Source: Polychytrium aggregatum
Lineage: Eukaryota > Chytridiomycota > Chytridiomycetes > Polychytriales
NCBI RefSeq assembly: GCF_025602895.1
Contig: NW_026516206.1
Span: 1,157,193 to 1,221,192, forward strand
Direction: 5' to 3'
DNA: 64,000 nucleotides
Shown here: piece after piece, positions 1 to 8,660 of the stretch
Layout of the letters: every line of letters starts with the position of its first letter
How positions within the stretch are numbered: position 1 is the first letter of the stretch
The notes under the pieces: generated by a model
What the model saw: the letters and a program-made list of their open reading frames with translations, nothing else
Told to the model about the DNA's origin: nothing
The model's database searches: none
Position numbers and translations under genes: made by a program

Positions 1-823
1 GAACGGATACGGAAATGGAGGAGGACCGGGGATGCGAATAGACACAGCGAGCAGACGCACAGCGAGAGTGGTTGGGAAATTGGAATGAGTTGGATTCTTC
101 TTTCCACCAGCGAAGCGACGGGCCGATGGGATGGGCAGCGGCTCGGAAGGGAAACGGGTGAGAAACGGGTGGGAAACAGATGCAAGAAAAGTTTGGCGAG
201 GCGGGCTGAGATATATCGGCGGGCTTGGGGAGAAGGAACGGCGACCAGCAAAGGAGAAAAAAACCAGCGAGAGCGCGGCGAGAGGCGGCTTTGGCACGGG
301 CGAGAGCACGCGGGCGAGAAGAGATGCTCTCGCGGCGTGCACACACACACGCGCACGCGGTGGGAGGGACGGAGACAAGGCCGGCGTGCTTGTCCGCGGC
401 AAAGCGGTTCGGACGCGGCCGACAAGTACTTCTGAACCACTTGCGCACAGGGCGGAAGTGGTGCGCAGCACTCACCGCCGCTTGTGCACCCGCGCCTGTG
501 CCGCTTCTGTGGCGGCTGTGAGTCTTCTGCGACTGTTGCGCCGCTGTTTCTGCTGCGAGACGCGTTCTGTGGCATCTGCGGCCTTGCTGCCGCACCCTCC
601 AATCAGCGTGCTGTTGCGCATCCCAACTCTGTTTCCCCGCCGACGATTGGCTGCGGCGAGAACGCACGCGCCTCGGCAACGGCGCGCGTGCATGTCAGGG
701 CCAGCCAATCGATTGCCGTGTCGCTAATCACGTGTTCAACACACACACGTGGATGATGCGCAGCTGGTTGTGGCGCATGGTCGGCTGCGCGCGGTCCAGA
801 GTGCCGTTGTCAAAAGGCCCTGG
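1..823. other. GC-rich promoter-like flank, no convincing gene
   Basis: No open frame here looks like a protein; all are low-complexity and Arg/Ala-rich. The last 230 bases carry CCAAT boxes in both orientations and a CACGTG E-box. The block is cut off from the downstream Sel1-repeat gene by the transposon inserted at the TA at 824-825, so it is plausibly the original upstream promoter of that gene. This is inference from position and motifs. Confidence 0.4.
599..734. promoter_or_regulatory. CCAAT-box cluster and E-box
   Basis: CCAAT at 599-603, ATTGG (reverse CCAAT) at 646-650, CCAAT at 705-709 and CACGTG at 729-734. Clustered CCAAT boxes in both orientations are typical of HAP/NF-Y bound fungal promoters. 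The transposon begins about 90 bases further on. Confidence 0.4.
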
Positions 824-825
824 TA

Positions 826-851
826 CAGGCAATCCAATAAAAAACGGGACA
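826..851 (+). repeat. Left terminal inverted repeat, copy 1
   Basis: Begins CAGGCAATCC and ends AAAAACGGGACA. It pairs imperfectly with the right end (4536-4562 reversed) over the A-run and CGGGACA. An AATAAA hexamer lies inside it at 836-841. Confidence 0.8.
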
Positions 852-909
852 CCCGGGTTTTTGACCATTCATCGAATATTTTGTTACCCAATGTTATCGC
901 GCGCTGGCC

Positions 910-1755
910 ATGACCATTCGCCACACATCCGACTTTCGCACCGCCGCATTGCGATGCTACGCCCTCATCCATAGCCTGCGTAAGGTCGCCTCCATATTCA
1001 GTGTATCCAAGAGCACCATCCATCGATGGCACCGAGGATGCAAGCTGGATGACCCATCCCGGGTCCCAGCTCGCAGATCCACTTTCTTCGAGCAGGCATG
1101 TCCAGTCATTCGCACCCTGATTGAACAGGACCCGTTCCAGACTGGTCCTGTGTTGCGATGCAAGCTCGAGTCCATCCTCCAGAGGAAAGTATCACTCTCA
1201 CTCTGCCACACTGCCATCCACCGAGCAGGTCTCTCACACAAGAGGGCAACACACCTCTACAAGTCCAAGCGACTGGATGAGCGGGTGGCACAGTTCAGGG
1301 ACCGGGTCCGCTCCATCGACCCGCGATTCGTTTTTGTCGATGAGACGGGGATCAGGAGATCCATTTTCCCTCTCTACGGATACTCACCGAAGGGTGCTCC
1401 GCTTCGCCAGCGCAATCACATGAAACACAAGTCTGTCTCGGCTGCATTTGCCATCAACCACTCTGGTGTGCTGCATCGCATGTACATCCCCACATCATTC
1501 AAGACACACTCGATGGTCGAGTTCTTTGATCGAGCGACCTTCCCAGACGACTCTGTGATTGTGATGGACAATGTCAGCATGCACAAGACAATGGCTGTCC
1601 TGGACTGCATCGAGCGCCGAGGATGGTCAGTGATCTTCACCCCACCTGCCTCGCCCGACTTCAATCCCATCGAAAACTTCTTTGGAATTGTGAAGCGTCA
1701 ATACAGGAAGATGGCAGCGCTGAATGCGTCCGAGGGTTCAGAGTCGGGATGGTGA
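910..1755 (+). CDS. IS630/Tc1-mariner-like DDE transposase, C-terminus frameshifted
   Basis: This is the probable transposase for the element, cutting and joining at TA targets. The N-terminal ~60 residues hold a helix-turn-helix (LRKVASIFSVSKSTIHRWHR) that would bind the terminal repeats. The catalytic triad is visible as D in FVFVDETG, D in VIVMDNVSMH and E in SPDFNPIENFFG, the usual Tc1/IS630 context. The frame stops at 1753-1755 after SEGSESGW. A second frame continues VGMVTLFESAVRRVLPDVF to a stop at about 1838, so the last ~28 residues have been lost to a frameshift. Relative to copy 2, one Arg codon is missing just before FVFVDE. Start chosen at the first ATG, which is shared with copy 2. 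Activity is uncertain. Confidence 0.85.
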   Translation: MTIRHTSDFRTAALRCYALIHSLRKVASIFSVSKSTIHRWHRGCKLDDPSRVPARRSTFFEQACPVIRTLIEQDPFQTGPVLRCKLESILQRKVSLSLCHTAIHRAGLSHKRATHLYKSKRLDERVAQFRDRVRSIDPRFVFVDETGIRRSIFPLYGYSPKGAPLRQRNHMKHKSVSAAFAINHSGVLHRMYIPTSFKTHSMVEFFDRATFPDDSVIVMDNVSMHKTMAVLDCIERRGWSVIFTPPASPDFNPIENFFGIVKRQYRKMAALNASEGSESGW

Positions 1756-2090
1756 CCCTGTTTGAGTCTGCCGTGCGGAGGGTGCTTCCAGATGTCTTCC
1801 CACGGCTGATTGAGCGAGCGATGCGCTTCTGGGGTTGAGTTCCCTCCAATCAAGCCGCCATTTTCGCGTTCACATCCCTGGCTTGAACCTCTCGGCGATT
1901 TTTGAACAGGTCGCTTCCCCAACCAGCCCGCGCAGACGGGTTCCTGCTCTCGGGTATAAATGCCACACCTTCGTCCTGCTACTTTCTTCCCTCATCCTCG
2001 CCTTGATCTGATCATCGCGCCATTGTACGATAAAGAGAAGTCTCTGCTCTGACCAGTACCACTGGCAGGCATCCAGCATCCTCTGCCCCC
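1756..2090 (+). other. Spacer between transposase and Fanzor, with Fanzor promoter
   Basis: The first ~80 bases encode the out-of-frame transposase tail. The rest is non-coding 5' sequence of the Fanzor gene, conserved in copy 2, with a TATA box at 1955-1960. Confidence 0.6.
1955..1960 (+). promoter_or_regulatory. TATA box of Fanzor copy 1
   Basis: GGGTATAAATGCC, 131 bp upstream of the Fanzor ATG; the same motif is conserved at 46319-46324 in copy 2. It implies a promoter separate from that of the transposase. Confidence 0.55.
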
Positions 2091-4463
2091 ATGCCTCCGA
2101 AGCGTAAGGGTGCCGGTGATGGCCAGCCTCGGCCACCCAGGCCCAAGAAAGCCAAGTCACAGTCGGAGCCTGTCTCTGGTTCGTATTCTGATCCCACGCA
2201 TACTTGTTCGTCTGTTGCTCCGTCGCTCACCACCACTGCTTCTGCAGATCCAATGGATGTCGATCCCACCGAGCCTGGTCCATCTACTTCCTCGAGTACT
2301 GGCAAGCGATGTCGCCAGTGCGATGGCACCGATCACGAACGTTGCAACACCAGCAAATGTCCCAAATACCGGCCCCTCAAGAGTTCTGTCGTCCCTCTCG
2401 TGGATGGAAGGTCATCGGCCCCTCAATACAGCTGCTTCAAGCAGACGATGGATGGCTGTTGTCTCAATCCCGCTCTCCGCGACAAGATCCAGGCCACCGT
2501 CGAGGCCATGACCCAGATCCAGTTCGAGGCATCCAGGCTGCTCAACCTGCACATCCTCCGGTGCATCGAGCAGGATCTTCCCGTCCCCGTCATCTCCAAG
2601 TCCACCCCTGCTTTCGTTCGCCAATGCTTCACGATTGTCGAGGCCGGTGCCCTCTCGCCGACCGGGGACAATGAGAAATACAACGAGCATCTGGTCGCTT
2701 CCTTTCGCGACTACCAGACCACTCGGCACGCAGACCTGCCTCCGGCCCCTCGTCTGCCTGATGGTGCCCGCAGTCAGCTTCTCACTCTCGCTGTCAATGC
2801 CTATGCCACCAACTGCACCACCCACCTCAACCTGGCCTACTGGCGACTCCTTCGTCGCTTCTGCGCTGCCGTCTTCCCAGCCAACAAGCATAAGCACGAA
2901 GCCATCGAGGTCTGTCTCGAGCTCTTCGAGAAACCAGGGCAGACTCCACCCAAGGCCGATCTCGAGTTCCTCTATCCAGACTTTGGCCACGTCCTGGACG
3001 AGTTTCGGTACAGCAACGACCAGGACCGCTTCCGGGCCCTCCATCGCCTCTCACACCATGTGAGAATCCTCGCCCGAGACAAGATGGTCGACAATGTCCA
3101 CAAGTGGATCGACTGTGACATGCCCGCCCTCCGAGTCACCGAGCTGCAGCGCCAGGCCAAGCTGGACGAGCTCACTGCCCAAGGCATTCCCTCCGACGAC
3201 AAGAGGCTCACCACGGCCAAGTCGGAGCTCGGCACCACCAAGTCCAAGATCAACAAGCTGGCCGCCAGGATCAACTGGGCCCTCAAGCAGCTCGCCGTCG
3301 ACACTCCTCCGGCCGTGTGCCCGATAGTTCCTCTCTGTATTGCAAGGGCCAAGTATGTCAAGATTGACACGGTCACTCTCTGGGAACTCCTGGGTCCAAA
3401 GAAGCGCCTTGGACTCACCAGGGACATGCTCAAGGAAGAAGGTGAGGACGGTGTCAACAACCAGGATCGTCTCTGGCGCAGTTGCTTCAAGCTGCGTAGT
3501 TCCCTCTTCCAAGAGCGGGTCAGGGACAAGAAGCTGTTCAACTACGAGATCAGCACCGATGGCATTGGATGCACCATCGGCCTCGTCAAGTTTGTGCCTC
3601 GAACCGATCACACCGAGACCATCGAGCCTCCTCCGACTGCCGAGCAGCGTATCCAGGCCCACATCGGTGACCCAGACCCCGATCGCACCACTTGGATTGG
3701 CATCGATCCTGGAGTCGGCTCCATCTTCACGGCGGTCATCCAAGCACCGGGCCACCAAGACGAGGTGGTCTCATTCTCCAATGCCCACTACCAGCACATG
3801 TGTGGCCATACGTCCAACACCAAGTGGCACAACACCATGAAGTATCGACTCAGCATCGAGACCTGGATGTCGACCACCCCCTCGCCCAAGGTGTCGTCCT
3901 CGGAGGCCTTCCTTGTCCATCTCACCCATGTCCTGCGACCGGAGCTGCGAGTGCAGCTCGACTTCCACCTTGGCAAGAAGGCCCGTCACCATCGCTTCAC
4001 GGGCCACAAGAGGCGCCAAGTGGCCGTCGACAGGATGTGCAAGGCCGTCCTGAAGCACGCCCCGATACGGACCGATGTGGTGATCGCCTTTGGCAATGCG
4101 TCATGGCGTCAAGGCAAGGGCTATGCATCCAGCCCTCGGAGGCAGCGGTTTGCTCGGTACTTTGAGCAGTTCGAGCACCACCGTTGCCGGCCCAATCACC
4201 ATCATGGAAGCATCAAGGTGGCCTCGACGAACGAGTTCAACACCTCGCAAGTGTGCTCCAAGTGCCTGGAGCCAGTTCGGTTGGAAGGACTCGATGCGTC
4301 CAGTGTTGCGAATTCCCACTTTGTCAGGAGCTGCAAGAATCCCAGCTGCCGGACAGTGTGGAATCGCGACGTCAATGCGGCGCGCAACATGATCACAGTA
4401 TGCAGGTCGATTGTGGAGATCGGAGAGCGACCGGTGGTCTTCACTCGGAGGCTGCCAAAGTGA
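2091..4463 (+). CDS. Fz: Fanzor (eukaryotic TnpB-like RNA-guided nuclease), copy 1
   Basis: A 790-residue intronless ORF. The N-terminal ~70 residues are basic then Pro/Ser-rich. A small zinc-binding motif follows, with C74, C77, H82 and C90. The C-terminal third is a TnpB/Fanzor RuvC fold: RuvC-I D539 in WIGIDPGVGS, a zinc ribbon with C722, C725, C748 and C753, and RuvC-III D760 in NRDVNAARNM. The canonical RuvC-II glutamate position reads VVIAFGNAS (A666). E715 in NEFNTSQVC, just before the ribbon, is the likely substitute, as reported for Fanzor proteins with a rearranged active site. Family members use an RNA from the element's 3' end to guide DNA cleavage. Start is fixed by agreement with copy 2. 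The ORF is intact although the linked transposase is broken. The family call is secure; activity is inferred. Confidence 0.92.
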   Translation: MPPKRKGAGDGQPRPPRPKKAKSQSEPVSGSYSDPTHTCSSVAPSLTTTASADPMDVDPTEPGPSTSSSTGKRCRQCDGTDHERCNTSKCPKYRPLKSSVVPLVDGRSSAPQYSCFKQTMDGCCLNPALRDKIQATVEAMTQIQFEASRLLNLHILRCIEQDLPVPVISKSTPAFVRQCFTIVEAGALSPTGDNEKYNEHLVASFRDYQTTRHADLPPAPRLPDGARSQLLTLAVNAYATNCTTHLNLAYWRLLRRFCAAVFPANKHKHEAIEVCLELFEKPGQTPPKADLEFLYPDFGHVLDEFRYSNDQDRFRALHRLSHHVRILARDKMVDNVHKWIDCDMPALRVTELQRQAKLDELTAQGIPSDDKRLTTAKSELGTTKSKINKLAARINWALKQLAVDTPPAVCPIVPLCIARAKYVKIDTVTLWELLGPKKRLGLTRDMLKEEGEDGVNNQDRLWRSCFKLRSSLFQERVRDKKLFNYEISTDGIGCTIGLVKFVPRTDHTETIEPPPTAEQRIQAHIGDPDPDRTTWIGIDPGVGSIFTAVIQAPGHQDEVVSFSNAHYQHMCGHTSNTKWHNTMKYRLSIETWMSTTPSPKVSSSEAFLVHLTHVLRPELRVQLDFHLGKKARHHRFTGHKRRQVAVDRMCKAVLKHAPIRTDVVIAFGNASWRQGKGYASSPRRQRFARYFEQFEHHRCRPNHHHGSIKVASTNEFNTSQVCSKCLEPVRLEGLDASSVANSHFVRSCKNPSCRTVWNRDVNAARNMITVCRSIVEIGERPVVFTRRLPK

Positions 4464-4562
4464 TCTGTTTTATTTCTTGTGGCTTTGCTTGACGCGAGCA
4501 CAGCACATACTACATGTTCATGGAAACGGCTATATTGTCCCGTTTTTTTTCTGAATAAAGTG
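4464..4562 (+). ncRNA. Candidate Fanzor guide RNA (omega RNA) scaffold region, copy 1
   Basis: The 99 bases between the Fanzor stop and the right terminus differ from copy 2 by only one substitution and one T in a T-run. Fanzor and TnpB guide RNAs are known to span the 3' end of the ORF or UTR and run out of the element, so the flanking host DNA supplies the guide. Here the guide would start at TACAATCGACTTGCC. No stable hairpin is obvious by eye, and the 5' boundary is unknown and may lie inside the ORF. Confidence 0.4.
4536..4562 (+). repeat. Right terminal inverted repeat, copy 1
   Basis: TGTCCCG followed by a T-run and ending AATAAAGTG. Reversed, it begins CACTTTATTC and shares AAAAAACGGGACA with the left end. 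AATAAA at 4554-4559 could act as a polyadenylation signal for the Fanzor mRNA. Confidence 0.75.
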
Positions 4563-4750
4563 TACAATCGACTTGCCATCACGACTCGATCGTTGCGTTC
4601 ACGCTGTTCCTGTCCTGTGCGGCGTGGCTCGCTTCAGTTCGTGGCTTTGCCGCTGGCCGGGTTCCGATCCGCTTTGCTCTTCGTCCTCCTTCGTCGACGG
4701 TCTCGCATCCGTCGTTATCGATCTCCACTCCGTCGACATTATTATGCACC

Positions 4751-6274
4751 ATGACAACTGGCGCCGGTTCTCCTCATGCGCTCGATGTGATCTCTCCTTC
4801 CGACAACCGCTGCCCTGATATCTTCACCGTCGTCTGCTTCAACCACAGCTTCCAGTCCGCCCTCGACTATGCTACAATCAAAGCCCTTCTCTACGTCTGC
4901 CGGCGAGCCCAGCCCCTCCTGAGCTCCAAGATGTCTCGCCTCCACGATTGGTGTCAGACGACTGATCTCCGTCGCCCCGATGGATCGTTGCGGATTCGGC
5001 TCACCCCTGCCGACCAGATTGCCCTCTCGCTCCATTGCGATGATCAAGCCACCCTCGACCGTTCCTGGCTCGTTGCTCTGGCAGAGCAGAAAAACGCCTC
5101 TGCCTCGTATCTCCTGGCCCAGATCATGCAACACGAGATCGATCAGGAAGTACAAGTTGAGGATGGGTCTGAAAGGAGGAGGGCCCGGTATCAGCAATTG
5201 TTTCAGCACCTTGAGAATGCAGTCCGCTCAGGCCATCGAATCGCACAGTTCCATCTGGCTGGCTGCTATCACGATGGCACCGGTGTCGACCAAGACCGCA
5301 CCAAAGCTGTTGAATTGTATCGAGACCTTGCCGAGAGTGGATTGCCTCAGGCTCAAGTTGGACTCGGTCGATGCTACGAAGGCGGCGAAGGTGTCGATCG
5401 AGATTTCAACACCGCCATCGAGTGGTATACCAAAGCCGCTGATCAGGGATGCGATGATGGCCAACTCGACATTGCGTTCCTTCGGGGCTGGTTCTCACTC
5501 ATCGGTCATGGCGTCGAACAGAGCGACGAAACTGCCTTCCACCTCTGGCAGGAGGTCAGCACCCAGTCCAACAGCCCAGTCCACAAGCCCATCGCCACCC
5601 ATATGGTTGGATGGATGCTCTATCTTGGCCGGGGTACCCAGCAGGACAAGCAGCGAGGAATCGCGATCATCCGCGATAACAAGTCAGACGAGTTCCCTCT
5701 CGGCGAAGATAATGGCCTGGCCTGTGGCTGGAACTACACACTGAAATCATCCGACTCGCCCGCATCCCGCACGTTCTTTGAGCTGTGTCAGCTCGGATCG
5801 GATCGTGACTGGCTGTGCAAGCATCTCAAGGCTGTGTGTCTGATCAACAGATTCGGAGCCCAGGTGGAATCGGGACAAGCAGCGAGCATCTTTGAGCAAC
5901 TTTCCAACGACGGCCACAGCGACAGCCAGTTGTGGATCGGGGATTTATATAGTTCCGGTGGTGGGGAGTCGGAGGCATTCGAATGGTACAGCAAATCGGC
6001 CAACAAGGGCAACTCGTATGGCGAGTGGATGGTTGGCTTTTGCTATTACGATGGGATCGGCGTCGCCCAGGACTACGTCAAGGCAGCCGAATGGTTCCGC
6101 AAGTCGGCCGAGCAAGGAAATCGATATGGACAGTATTGGCTCGCCAACTGCTACGAGTACGGCGAAGGTGTCGCCAAGGACATTGACACTGCCATCGTCT
6201 GGTGCCGCAGGGCTGCAGAACAAGGAGAGCAAGATGCTGCCGTCAATCTCGGGTTTCTCTGCCGGTCGTCCTGA
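4751..6274 (+). CDS. Sel1-like repeat protein with F-box-like N-terminus
   Basis: A 507-residue protein from a single exon. The N-terminal ~50 residues (DIFTVVCFNHSFQSALDYAT and following) look like a degenerate F-box-type helical region. From about residue 155 there are Sel1/TPR-like repeats of ~36 residues, with signatures such as AGCYHDGTGVDQD, GRCYEGGEGVDRD, GFCYYDGIGVAQD and ANCYEYGEGVAKD, each followed by A..WY.KAA..G. Sel1 repeats form helical solenoids for protein binding; no catalytic residues are seen. AATAAA lies ~125 bp past the stop. The transposon inserted 188 bp before the start codon has probably displaced its original promoter. Confidence 0.85.
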   Translation: MTTGAGSPHALDVISPSDNRCPDIFTVVCFNHSFQSALDYATIKALLYVCRRAQPLLSSKMSRLHDWCQTTDLRRPDGSLRIRLTPADQIALSLHCDDQATLDRSWLVALAEQKNASASYLLAQIMQHEIDQEVQVEDGSERRRARYQQLFQHLENAVRSGHRIAQFHLAGCYHDGTGVDQDRTKAVELYRDLAESGLPQAQVGLGRCYEGGEGVDRDFNTAIEWYTKAADQGCDDGQLDIAFLRGWFSLIGHGVEQSDETAFHLWQEVSTQSNSPVHKPIATHMVGWMLYLGRGTQQDKQRGIAIIRDNKSDEFPLGEDNGLACGWNYTLKSSDSPASRTFFELCQLGSDRDWLCKHLKAVCLINRFGAQVESGQAASIFEQLSNDGHSDSQLWIGDLYSSGGGESEAFEWYSKSANKGNSYGEWMVGFCYYDGIGVAQDYVKAAEWFRKSAEQGNRYGQYWLANCYEYGEGVAKDIDTAIVWCRRAAEQGEQDAAVNLGFLCRSS

Positions 6275-6931
6275 TTTCGAGTTCCTCCCAGTATCCTTTG
6301 GCAGCCCTGGGGACACGAGCTCCAATCAATCAAGTCTGTCGAGCACACGGGTCTCCCTTCCATGCCGATTCATGTCATGTCTGACATTCAATTCATTCAA
6401 TAAATGCATTGCTGATGCTAACTGACAACATTGAAATGATGAAATGATTCAACCAGCGAGTGGGCGGGATCCGACGATCGATGCTCGTCCTACAGCCATG
6501 AATAGTGAGTACGATACAAGCCATCGAAGCTATAGGGTGCCCGTGAAAACGGATAGCGATTCGGTATTTCCACTCAAGTGACACTGCGAGGAGCTCCTGG
6601 AAAATGACCGGTCCCCTTTCGCCTTACCTGTGATCATCCGAGCTCGCTCGGACCAGTGGTTTTCATGAAGTGGGCCCTGGTGGAATATCATCTTCTGCCC
6701 CCATCCATCCGCCTCTGCTATTGCTATCTTCCCAGATCAGTTCCCTTTGTATCCCTCTTTCAAATAATCATGTCGTTGCATGTGAACAGTGATGTTTTGA
6801 ATCAACTTCATTGTGCAAAGGACACGCCATGATACAGACGGACATCTTCCTTGCTGTTTGAATCAAAGCACATTGAGCAATACCGCATGAAACAATCCTC
6901 AATAAACTAACGACTGACTTGGCTTGGAACA
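6275..6931. other. Convergent intergenic region
   Basis: 3' flank of the Sel1-repeat gene (plus) and of the ubiquitin-RING gene (minus). It contains an AATAAA around 6399. No gene or repeat is apparent. Confidence 0.5.
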
Positions 6932-8660
6932 TCAGGCTTTGTTCACTCTCTGGCGACAGCAAGGGCATTTCTTGTCGTGGATGAGCCATTGATCGATGCA
7001 TTTGCTATGAAACTTGTGACCGCACTCGAGATCCGGGGTCAAGCCCTTCTCAAAGCAGATGGCACAGGTGCCGTCCGGTTTCCCTTTTTCAAGAGGAATC
7101 ACTTCGAAGAGGAGACGTTTCCACTCGATGACGTTCGACTGGTTGTCTGTGGGATTGTATCGAGTATAGTTGTCGCCAACTTGCTCCCAGTTGCGACTAA
7201 CCACATCTCCGGCTGCCTTCATACCAGAGAAACGCCACGAGCAGTTTGAGAAGGCGGCCGTCACTGGCTTGACATATCGTTTGCACATGGGACAGGGCGG
7301 GATCTTGTTCTTGTCGTCCTCGTCAAAGAAATCAACGTCGTTGAAGCCAACCTGGAGAATGACCCATTGCTTGTACGCTCCGCAGCTGGCATTGTCGCAC
7401 TTTCCCTCCAAGTTCATCCCATTTGTTGCATATCGCCAACGTGGGGCCTCCGATGACCATTCTTGTACTTGACGAATTGTCGAATCGGAAACGTCCACAA
7501 AGTCCACCATCGCACCACCACCTCGGAGTCTCAAAACGATATGGAGAGTGGATTCCTTTTGTATTCCATAGTCGGCGATTGTGTGATCATCTTCGAGCTG
7601 CTTGCCGGCGAAAATCAGGCGTTGTTGGTCAGGTGGGTTACCCTCCTTCTCTTGAATCTTGCATTTGAGATCGTAAATGGTCATATTTCCTCGGACCTCG
7701 AGAGGAACTTTCTTTCCGGTGAGAGTCTTGATGAAAATTTGAATATATGCTGAACCATCACTTACGTTGCGATAATACACTTCTACACGGGACAAAGAAC
7801 TGAGACCGCTTCCAGACACAGTTCCTGTGGTATCCAGAGCTTGGCCCCACAGCCTCAGGCCCTGGTCGACATTTGATATTCCAGTCTGGGCTCGGATACA
7901 GTCTTGAAGCTTGGTTATAGGGTCCGTCTTGAGCATGTCTACAACTATGCTCCTGTCGCCATATTGAACGCAGAGCCGAATCGAGTTTTCTGAAAGAAAA
8001 ATAGGATGAAGGTGAGTCCAAATCCAAGAGTGAGCTGCTCGATTTTCCCAATCGTTACCTGACATTTCTCGGGATTGAATAACGGGGCCATCCGTGATAC
8101 CGAGGTCGGAGAGCCTGGCCGAGGCGTGGATGGCTTTGTTGTTGTATGACAACTCAAACCTGTCCGAATCCTGGCCAGTCACCTTGGCTATGGCTTGCTT
8201 CAGGGCCGCTACATTTGAGGTTTCCTCGACCCGGACCTTCAAGGCTTGGCCGTCAAAGAGCAGCACATTCACTGTGAAAACTGTGGAGTGGATCGTCAGG
8301 TGGAAGTTTTGCGAAGCGCCGTTCAGTCCCGCTGGGTCAGGCGTTTCGTATCGAAGCCGAACGATTCGCAAACCTACCTCTGAACCGGTATTGGACATTG
8401 GGCTCTGTCATGGCATAGTAATCAAAGTTGAAGCTCGGAGAGCGGGTCTGTCTTGCGTGGAACAAGACAATGTCGCCTGCTTGGGCTTCCAATGCCATCT
8501 CCTGCGATTTGAGCTGGCTGAGGAGAGCCTCGGCGAGGTTGCCACCCTTCCTCAGTCTCACTCGCGTGACATGGCCAGGAGGAGGATAGGACTGGTGCGG
8601 CCAGAGCGGAAGGGTCGTGGAAACGCAGGAGACGATGACGGGGTCACTGGACGACGGCAT
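6932..8660 (-). CDS. UBL-UBL-ubiquitin-RING fusion, putative E3 ubiquitin ligase
   Basis: Three exons (8660-8378, 8271-8059, 7989-6932) with GT..AG introns give 517 residues in frame. After an ~95-residue N-terminal region come two diverged ubiquitin-like folds (beginning near [15 protein letters not shown] and [16 protein letters not shown]). A canonical ubiquitin follows at about 248-323 ([11 protein letters not shown] to LRLRGG). Then comes a ~150-residue domain with CxxxC and CPMC pairs ([16 protein letters not shown]) and a C-terminal RING-H2 (474-517: [17 protein letters not shown]). A RING recruits E2 enzymes, so this is a likely E3 ligase carrying its own ubiquitin. LRLRGG is followed by G-A-M, so cleavage by a deubiquitinase is possible but unproven. 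The 69-nt second intron reads through in frame, so splicing there is inferred from the domain break it would otherwise cause. Confidence 0.85.

Larger units (their letters stand above)
826..4562 (+). mobile_element. Fanzor-carrying IS630/Tc1-mariner-like DNA transposon, copy 1
   Basis: A 3737-bp element delimited by comparison with the second copy at 45293-48922: similarity starts at the TA at 824-825 and stops at the TA at 4563-4564. TA on both sides is the target-site duplication of the IS630/Tc1/mariner superfamily. The termini are imperfect inverted repeats sharing AAAAAACGGGACA. The cargo is, in order, a DDE transposase and an intronless 790-residue Fanzor, both on the plus strand. The right end is 188 bp upstream of the ATG of the Sel1-repeat gene, in the same orientation. 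The Fanzor ORF is intact; the transposase is frameshifted near its end. Confidence 0.9.
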
